A stretch of 64,000 nucleotides of DNA from Sphingosinicella sp. (lineage in GTDB: Bacteria > Pseudomonadota > Alphaproteobacteria > Sphingomonadales > Sphingomonadaceae): contig NZ_JACESP010000009.1 of assembly GCF_013911755.1 (NCBI RefSeq), forward strand, positions 1 to 64,000. Reading direction: 5' to 3'. Within the stretch, counting starts at the first letter, position 1, and every line of letters begins with the position of its first letter. The notes beneath the pieces are model-generated. The model had not been told where the DNA came from. It ran no database searches and saw only the letters and a program-made list of their open reading frames with translations. A program made the translations under genes and the position numbers. This document shows, one piece after another, positions 58,485-64,000 of this stretch.

Positions 58485-60614
58485 TCAGAAGCTGACCGAA
58501 CCCTTGATGCCGATCACGCGCGGCCGCGTGCGGTTCGAGTTCGCCCAACCCTGATAGGGGTCGATCGCCTTGTTCACGTTGGCGATGTTCTGGCCGTATA
58601 GCTCGACACCGACCGCGCCGAATGTCGCCCCGATCCGCGCATTCAGGAGTCCGATGTCGTCCGATGCCTGCGGCAACACCGACGGCAGGAAGCTCGACCG
58701 GTCGATATATGTCACCTTGTCGCGGTAGCTGTAGTCCACGCGCACGAAGCCGGGCACGTTCGCCGCCCAGTCGAATTCGTAATTCGTACCGAGCGTGATG
58801 CTGAACTTCGGCGTGTAGTCGGTGCGATCGCCCGGAATATTGACCGTATCGGCGGCATCCGTTGCAACGATCTCGCTGTCGAGATATGCGGCGCTTGCCG
58901 TAAACGTGAGGCCGGTTGTCGGACGCACAGCCGCGCCCACTTCGATGCCCTTCACCTCGACCTTGCCGATATTGCTCGACTCCGAGAGGAAAGCGCCGTT
59001 CACGTTCACAAGGCGACGGCGCACCATATCCTTGTACTGCGTAAAGAACGCGGCGATGTCGTAGCTGAACGTGCCATCCGACGTCATGCCCTTCGTGCCG
59101 ATCTCGTACGTGAAGATCTTCTCGGGGTTGTAAGCTGCGAACGGCGCTGAGTTGAAACCGCCCGAGCGGAAACCCTTGGCAACGTTGGCGTAAATGCTGC
59201 CGTTATCCGAATACTGGTACGAGATGTAGAGGCGCGGGTCGACGGAATCGAACTTCGCCGACTGCTCGACACCGGTTCCCGGCGCGTACTCGATCAGGCT
59301 CGTCTGCTTGTCCTTGAAATAACGGATGCCGGCGCCGACGGTCAGGCGATCCATCAGCTTGTAGGACGCATCGGCGAACAGCGAGTAGGACTCTGAACTG
59401 GATTTCGAGAGATAATATAGATCGCCGATGAGAAAGCCCCCGCCCTCCGAAATGTCGGCGCCAGGCGCATAGAGATATTCGTACAGGGCAAGCAGAGACC
59501 TGTCGCCTTCGCTGTAGAAGGCGCCCAGCGTCCATTCGAACGGTCCACCTGAAGACGTGAGACGGAGTTCCTGGCTGAACTGATCGGCGTCCACCCAGCG
59601 GTCGTCATTGCCCTCGACGATGTTGTACGAATAATTGCCCGGCCGCGGAATGTAGGTGAACGGATACTGGTGCTTGTGCTCGATATAGGTCGTGGCGCTC
59701 ACGAGTTCCGCGAAGCCCATGTCGTAGCGGAGTTCGAGATTGTAGAGATCGAAGTCGAACTCCTTGGGGATCATCACCTTGCTGCGATCCGGGCCGATGT
59801 CGACCGTGCGGTCCGGCTCTTCGAAGCCCGTGCCGAGCTTGGTGTCGGCGCGGTGGATCTGCACCATGCCTTCGGCGCGGAAGTTGTCACCTGGCGTCCA
59901 CAGCAGCTTGGCGCGCACATTGATAAGCTCGGTGCCGTTACCGTCCTTGATCCCGGCCTCCGGCTGGTCGATCCAGCCACCGCCCTGCTCATAGGCGCCC
60001 GCTATACGCAGCGCGAGCTGATCCTGCACCAGGGGGATATTTAGCACGCCGCTCAGCTTCGTACCAACCTCGCCGCCGGCTACATTGTAAACTTCGCCCT
60101 CGACCTTGCCTTCGAACTGGCTGGTGTTCGGGTCGTTGGTCACGAAGCGGATCGTACCGCCCGCCGACCCCTGACCATAGAGCGTGCCCTGCGGACCCTT
60201 CAGCACCTCGACGCGCGCAAAGTCGAGCGGGACCGGGCTCAGCTGGTCGTAACCGGAAAGCGAAAGCGGCGCTTCGTCGAGATACATGCTAACGAGCGCG
60301 CCGGAGCCTGACTGGTTGGCGAGGCCGCGCAGGAAGATCGTGTAGCTGCCGGGGCCGTCCTCACGCATCGTGAGGCCGGGAACCGCGAACGACAGGTCCT
60401 GTACATTGTCGATGCCGCGCTGTTCGAGATCCTCGCCGCCGAGCACCGAAATCGCCATCGGAACGTCGATGAGACGCTGCTCGCGCTTCTGGGCCGTGAC
60501 AACGATCACTTGACCGCTGTCGACCGCGTCAGCCGACTCCTGCGCGTAAGCCGTTGTCGCAGCCAGCATCGCGAATGCAGAAATACCTGCGACGAATGTT
60601 GTTCTGGTAACCAT
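58485..60614 (-). CDS. TonB-dependent receptor
   Basis: A 709-residue outer-membrane receptor. The signal peptide ends TTAYAQ; the plug begins VIVVTAQKREQRLIDVPMAISVLGGEDLEQRGIDNVQDLSFAVPG and has the late VEVLKGPQGTLYGQGSAGGTIRFVTNDP motif. The barrel ends IGIKGSVSF with a terminal Phe. This subgroup is smaller than the 914- and 917-residue receptors and is widespread in sphingomonads for organic substrates. GAGGGGG precedes the ATG at 60614. A GGTGC-N7-GCACC site lies 88 bp upstream, tying it to the aminotransferase and peptidase genes. It probably brings the island's substrate into the periplasm. Confidence 0.9.
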   Translation of the reverse strand: MVTRTTFVAGISAFAMLAATTAYAQESADAVDSGQVIVVTAQKREQRLIDVPMAISVLGGEDLEQRGIDNVQDLSFAVPGLTMREDGPGSYTIFLRGLANQSGSGALVSMYLDEAPLSLSGYDQLSPVPLDFARVEVLKGPQGTLYGQGSAGGTIRFVTNDPNTSQFEGKVEGEVYNVAGGEVGTKLSGVLNIPLVQDQLALRIAGAYEQGGGWIDQPEAGIKDGNGTELINVRAKLLWTPGDNFRAEGMVQIHRADTKLGTGFEEPDRTVDIGPDRSKVMIPKEFDFDLYNLELRYDMGFAELVSATTYIEHKHQYPFTYIPRPGNYSYNIVEGNDDRWVDADQFSQELRLTSSGGPFEWTLGAFYSEGDRSLLALYEYLYAPGADISEGGGFLIGDLYYLSKSSSESYSLFADASYKLMDRLTVGAGIRYFKDKQTSLIEYAPGTGVEQSAKFDSVDPRLYISYQYSDNGSIYANVAKGFRSGGFNSAPFAAYNPEKIFTYEIGTKGMTSDGTFSYDIAAFFTQYKDMVRRRLVNVNGAFLSESSNIGKVEVKGIEVGAAVRPTTGLTFTASAAYLDSEIVATDAADTVNIPGDRTDYTPKFSITLGTNYEFDWAANVPGFVRVDYSYRDKVTYIDRSSFLPSVLPQASDDIGLLNARIGATFGAVGVELYGQNIANVNKAIDPYQGWANSNRTRPRVIGIKGSVSF

Positions 60615-60701
60615 TGCTACCCCCTCTTTTGCAGCTTCGTTATTGACTAAAAAGGCTATGGAAGCGCCGCTTTCACGGCAGATGCGAAAATCGCGACATG
60701 C

Positions 60702-60718
60702 GGTGCAATGAAGGCACC
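60702..60718. promoter_or_regulatory. LysR-type operator GGTGC-N7-GCACC upstream of the TonB receptor
   Basis: GGTGC-AATGAAG-GCACC lies 88 bp before the receptor start at 60614, in the gap behind the gcdH stop, and satisfies T-N11-A. Confidence 0.6.
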
Positions 60719-60740
60719 ACCATGGATGGCACCTGAGCCA

Positions 60741-61913
60741 TCAGGCGAAAGCCGCGATACCGGTCTGCGCACGCCCCAGGATTAGTGTGTGAACGTCGTG
60801 CGTGCCTTCATATGTATTGACCGCCTCAAGGTTGCAGACGTGACGCATGACGTGAAACGCACCCGAAATGCCGTTGCCGCCATGCACGTCACGCGCCGCA
60901 CGCGCGACATCGAGCGCTTTGCCGCAGCTGTTGCGCTTAATAATTGAGATCGCTTCGGGAGGACACGTGCCCGCATCGAGCAGCCGCCCGACCTTGAGGC
61001 AGGACTGCAGCCCGATTGCGATTTCCACCTGCATTTCCACGAGCTTGCGCTGCACGAGCTGGTTCGCCGCGAGCGGCCGGCCGAACTGGTGGCGTTCAAG
61101 CGCGTATGTCCGGGCTGCCTGCCAGCACGCCGCAGCGGCACCCAGCGCCCCCCAGCCGATGCCGTAGCGCGCCTTGTTAAGGCATCCGAACGGACCCTTC
61201 AGGCCTTGCACGTTCGGCAGCAGGTTCTCTTCGGTCACGAAGACGCCGTCCATCACGATCTCACCGGTAATGGAAGCACGTAATGCAAGTTTGTCGTTGA
61301 TTTCGGGTGTCGACAGTCCCTCGGCACCGCGTTCGAGAACAAAACCGCGGATCACGCCGTCAAGCTTTGCCCAGACCACCATCACATCCGCGATCGGCGC
61401 ATTCGTTATCCACATCTTGGTGCCCGTGAGGCGATACCCGCCTGGAACACGGTCTGCGCGCGTCGCAAGGCTTCCTGGATCAGACCCGGAACCAGGCTCG
61501 GTGAGGCCGAAACAACCGACCAGTTCGCCCGAGATCAGCCCCGGAAGCCAGCGCGCGCGCTGCGCGTCCGAGCCGTAGGCGTGAATGGGATGAATGACGA
61601 GGCTCGACTGCACGCTCATCGCCGAGCGATAGCCGGAGTCCACGGCCTCCACCTCGCGCGCGATCAGCCCATAAGCGACATAACTGGCCCCGACGCCGCC
61701 GTCCGCCTCCGGGATCGTGGCGCCAAGCAGGCCGAGCGCGCCCATCTCGCGCAGGATCGCGCGGTCGAACACCCCCTCGCGATTGGCATCCACGATGCGC
61801 GGCAGAAGCTCGCCTTGGGCATAGGCGCGCGCTGTATCGCGGATCAGCCGCTCCTCGTCCGTCAGTTCGGAATCGAGGGCGAGCGGGTCCATCCAGTCGA
61901 ACTGGGTCAGCAT
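60741..61913 (-). CDS. gcdH: Glutaryl-CoA dehydrogenase
   Basis: A 390-residue FAD acyl-CoA dehydrogenase that oxidises and decarboxylates glutaryl-CoA to crotonyl-CoA. The FAD site [21 protein letters not shown] is present. The catalytic Glu is in [20 protein letters not shown], a strongly GCDH-specific string. The Arg of [20 protein letters not shown] is also typical. It ends lysine/5-aminovalerate breakdown. The gene lies 26 bp downstream of the P1 hydrolase and is probably cotranscribed with it, which links a secreted peptidase with a C5 dicarboxylate route. A C5 substrate pathway is thus favoured over a C4 one. Confidence 0.9.
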   Translation of the reverse strand: MLTQFDWMDPLALDSELTDEERLIRDTARAYAQGELLPRIVDANREGVFDRAILREMGALGLLGATIPEADGGVGASYVAYGLIAREVEAVDSGYRSAMSVQSSLVIHPIHAYGSDAQRARWLPGLISGELVGCFGLTEPGSGSDPGSLATRADRVPGGYRLTGTKMWITNAPIADVMVVWAKLDGVIRGFVLERGAEGLSTPEINDKLALRASITGEIVMDGVFVTEENLLPNVQGLKGPFGCLNKARYGIGWGALGAAAACWQAARTYALERHQFGRPLAANQLVQRKLVEMQVEIAIGLQSCLKVGRLLDAGTCPPEAISIIKRNSCGKALDVARAARDVHGGNGISGAFHVMRHVCNLEAVNTYEGTHDVHTLILGRAQTGIAAFA

Positions 61914-61939
61914 ACCGGAAATGTCTCCTTAGGTTGGGT

Positions 61940-63340
61940 TCAGCGGCGTTTCAGGCCGCGCTGCTGCCAGCGTCCGGGGTTGATGATGAGACCGCCGCGA
62001 CCGTCGAAGCGAAGCAGGGTTGGGTATCGGCCCGGCACCACATAGTCTCCGCCTTCCGTCGGGATAATTTCAACTGCGGTCTCCTTGGGGATGCCGAAGA
62101 CCTTGCGTTCGCCGACGGCCTGACCGAGCAACCGTCCGCCTTCCACCTTGAGATCCAGCGCGGCGAGTGGGCTGAACGTGTAACGGCCCGCGATCTTGCC
62201 GAGATCGGCGGCACTCACCACGCGGCGCGGCGGAGCCTCCAGCGCGGCCTGCGGCTGCGGCGGCACGGCGCTGAGGATTGCATCCCACATCACCTCGGAC
62301 GTGATCGTGCCGATGTCGAGCAGACTGATACGCTTGTCGTCGGCGGGGGTGTATTCGGCCGTGGAGACGGCGTAGAGCACGTCACCGTCGAACTCGGTCT
62401 GGAACGGCTGAATGCCGCGCGCCATTGAGGTATGCACCTGAATGGCCAGTCGTTTCAGCTCCCATGGCTCCATCTTCTGGTTCACGACGATCAGGCTGAT
62501 CGTCGTGTTCTTTTTCTCGGCGGAAGGGGCCACACCCGTCCATCCCGGCTTCCCGCTGCCGGGTGTTCCGGCCAGAATGTCATGAGTCTTGAACCCGGCC
62601 GGCCATGTCTTGTCCGGGTAGCAGGCTGCTGTACGGCCCTCCCGGTCGGTCACCACACCAAGAGCGTTCACAACCGTAAACGCCGCGATCTTCAGATCGC
62701 CGACCTGCCGAAACGCACCGCCCTGCCCCGAATGAGCGTTGCATCCGAAAATGCTGCCGCTAATCGCAGAACGGCCCGCGCCGTAAGCTCCGCGCGGGAA
62801 CACGCCCGGCACCGCCGCCTTCAGCGCTGCTTGCGCGAGGCGCTTGTCCGGGTAGATTTCATTGAGGCGGCGTCCACCGAAATCGTAGATGATCGATCCC
62901 ACCGTGAGGCCGACATTGTCCCAATTGCCGCCGCGATAGCCCTCGTCCTTGAGCGCCGTATTCACCGCCGTCACGGCCTCGAGGCCGTACCAGGAGCCAC
63001 CCGATAGAACAACCGAGTCCAGTTCGGGGAACGGATAGCCGATCCCCAGATACTCCGTATTCACGGTGCCCGGCCCACCGCCACGGACATCGACGGCCGC
63101 CAGCATCTTTCGATTGAAACGAAAGACCGTAAGCCCCGTCGGTCCGGCCTCATACTGGCCCGTTCCGATCTTGAAGGCAGGCCAATCGAAGCGTAGCGCG
63201 TCAGGTGTATCGTAGCCGTCGTTAAGCGTGAGCTTCAAAGCGTCCTGTTCCGCGGACTGGGCGAAAAGTGGCGAAATCGGCAGCATAGCCACTACCGCCA
63301 TCGCCGCGCGTAGCATTCCGTATGCCCGTGCTCGCTTCAT
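61940..63340 (-). CDS. P1 family (DmpA/BapA/NylC-like) N-terminal-nucleophile hydrolase with extra C-terminal domain
   Basis: A 466-residue exported self-processing hydrolase. After the signal (MAVVAMLPISPLFAQ) the P1 core shows VDVRGGGPGTVNTEYL, VVLSGGSWYGLEAVTAV and GAYGAGRSAISGSIFGCNAH. The probable self-cleavage point is Asn278-Thr279 in AEKKNTTISLIVVNQ, so the nucleophile would be Thr as in NylC, where DmpA and BapA use Ser. After the core is a further ~90-residue beta-rich domain (residues ~376-466, VSAADLGKIAGRYTFSP) like those at the end of secreted serine hydrolases. Start ATG 63340 has GGAG six bases upstream. It shares an operon with gcdH and a divergent promoter with a PepSY gene. 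Confidence 0.85.
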   Translation of the reverse strand: MKRARAYGMLRAAMAVVAMLPISPLFAQSAEQDALKLTLNDGYDTPDALRFDWPAFKIGTGQYEAGPTGLTVFRFNRKMLAAVDVRGGGPGTVNTEYLGIGYPFPELDSVVLSGGSWYGLEAVTAVNTALKDEGYRGGNWDNVGLTVGSIIYDFGGRRLNEIYPDKRLAQAALKAAVPGVFPRGAYGAGRSAISGSIFGCNAHSGQGGAFRQVGDLKIAAFTVVNALGVVTDREGRTAACYPDKTWPAGFKTHDILAGTPGSGKPGWTGVAPSAEKKNTTISLIVVNQKMEPWELKRLAIQVHTSMARGIQPFQTEFDGDVLYAVSTAEYTPADDKRISLLDIGTITSEVMWDAILSAVPPQPQAALEAPPRRVVSAADLGKIAGRYTFSPLAALDLKVEGGRLLGQAVGERKVFGIPKETAVEIIPTEGGDYVVPGRYPTLLRFDGRGGLIINPGRWQQRGLKRR

Positions 63341-63419
63341 ATGAATCTCCATCCCGGCACCTTGATCATCAGAATTACGATCGCGGCTACGAAAACGAGA
63401 TGCAAATGCAAAGGCCGGT

Positions 63420-63436
63420 GTTGCGCCGTACGCACC
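63420..63436. promoter_or_regulatory. Operator-like GTTGC-N7-GCACC in a divergent promoter
   Basis: GTTGC-GCCGTAC-GCACC differs from the palindrome at 49392, 53094 and 60702 by one base in the left arm. T-N11-A is kept. It is 80 bp upstream of the P1 hydrolase and 89 bp upstream of the PepSY gene. Confidence 0.5.
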
Positions 63437-63524
63437 ACCATGAACGCTCCAGTCAGCTTCCCAGCTACACGTCGGGATGCCCCTATGGCGCAAGTGTTGA
63501 AGATTTTCGGAAGGAGCAAGCATC

Positions 63525-64000
63525 TTGGGCATCGCGCGGTCCGGACTTCTCGGGCTTCATCGCTGGCTTAGTCTTTCAGCAATGCTGTTTTGGGTCCTGC
63601 AGGCGGCATCGGGCGTCCTGATTGTGTTCCACTGGGAGCTTGAGGACGCGCTGATCCGCGCACCGCATCACCCCACCGACCCGGCGGCGATCGAGACACG
63701 GCTCCGCGAACTGGCACCGCTTGGTTCCGGCCTCGTCATCGAATCGGTGTGGACAAGCGGCGGCGCTAGCGACCGCTACGATGTCTATGTTGAGACTCCG
63801 GACGGAGAGGCGGAACGCACGGTCCGCATCGACGGCGCAGGCAATGTGCTGCGAACACTGACGCCCATAGAAAGCGGCGTGTTCGATGCGATCATCGGTT
63901 TTCACCACGACCTTTTGGCCGGGGAAACGGGAAGCTGGATCGTCGGCATCAGCGGCCTCCTCCTCGCAAGCAACATCGTGATCGCGATGTTCATGGCGTG
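63525..64000 (+). CDS. PepSY-associated transmembrane protein, 5' part
   Basis: The first 158 codons of an inner-membrane protein of the PepSY-TM family; it runs off the right edge. It starts with TTG at 63525, with AAGGAG about 8 bases before it. After LGLHRWLSLSAMLFWVLQAASGVLIVFHWELEDAL (first helix with the family HRW) comes a periplasmic PepSY-like segment (ESVWTSGGASDRYDVYVETPDGE). A second conserved region, GVFDAIIGFHHDLLAGETGSWIVGISGLLLASNIV, starts the next helix. It is divergent from the P1 hydrolase, over the operator-like site at 63420. A role in substrate or cofactor reduction is possible but not shown. Confidence 0.75.
   Translation, partial: MGIARSGLLGLHRWLSLSAMLFWVLQAASGVLIVFHWELEDALIRAPHHPTDPAAIETRLRELAPLGSGLVIESVWTSGGASDRYDVYVETPDGEAERTVRIDGAGNVLRTLTPIESGVFDAIIGFHHDLLAGETGSWIVGISGLLLASNIVIAMFMA

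Overview
This is a high-GC window from an alphaproteobacterium, most likely a member of the Sphingomonadales. The grounds are four large TonB-dependent receptors of sphingomonad style, Flp (type IVb) pilins, a PEP-CTERM protein, an Mla lipid-transport operon end, and the ComF/Grx/nitrilase/DUF1178 block common in alphaproteobacteria. A P1-family N-terminal-nucleophile hydrolase beside many peptidases recalls Sphingosinicella-like peptide scavengers, but that genus guess is weak. I see no insertion sequence, phage gene or CRISPR array, and no stretch longer than about 300 bases without a gene.

Layout. 0-3.2 kb: end of an mla operon (mlaF tail, mlaD, auxiliary lipoprotein) and an M48 metalloprotease. 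3.3-3.8 kb: two Flp pilins, one only 57 residues long. 4-7.5 kb: housekeeping (mutT, methyltransferase, comF, grxC, nitrilase-family amidase, DUF1178), then tRNA-Arg(CCT). 7.9-10.5 kb: a GNAT-like protein with an AT-rich start, an SMR efflux protein, and a PEP-CTERM protein behind a textbook sigma-54 promoter. 10.6-23.1 kb: a scavenging cluster with two penicillin-binding/beta-lactamase-like serine hydrolases, a D-aminoacylase-type amidohydrolase, a class A beta-lactamase relative lacking the usual general-base glutamate, a TonB receptor, an SGNH esterase, a PepSY membrane protein and an M20 peptidase. 23.2-34.8 kb: a tricarboxylate block with a TctE/TctD-like two-component system, an orphan binding protein, a CitMHS transporter, aconitase, a methyltransferase, a cupin, an isocitrate/isopropylmalate-type dehydrogenase and a siderophore-type TonB receptor. 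35-42.5 kb: another serine hydrolase, an alpha/beta hydrolase, a two-subunit molybdenum hydroxylase and a porin. 42.5-48.6 kb: a TonB receptor, a GntR regulator, a DEAD-box helicase and a YaiI-family protein.

48.6-64 kb holds what I think is the most interesting system. An M24 peptidase, a NylB-like serine hydrolase, a POT peptide transporter, a beta-helix protein, an omega-aminotransferase, a semialdehyde dehydrogenase, a GabT-type aminotransferase, a LysR regulator, a TonB receptor, a glutaryl-CoA dehydrogenase and a secreted P1 hydrolase with a probable Thr nucleophile lie together. Four intergenic regions in this block carry the same palindrome GGTGC-N7-GCACC (one copy has one mismatch), each about 80-110 bp upstream of a start codon and each fitting the LysR T-N11-A rule. 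I infer one LysR-controlled regulon. It would capture an amide or peptide outside the cell, cut it in the periplasm and cytoplasm, transaminate an omega-amino acid (GABA or 5-aminovalerate type), oxidise the semialdehyde, and send the C5 acid through glutaryl-CoA. The substrate is not known from sequence.
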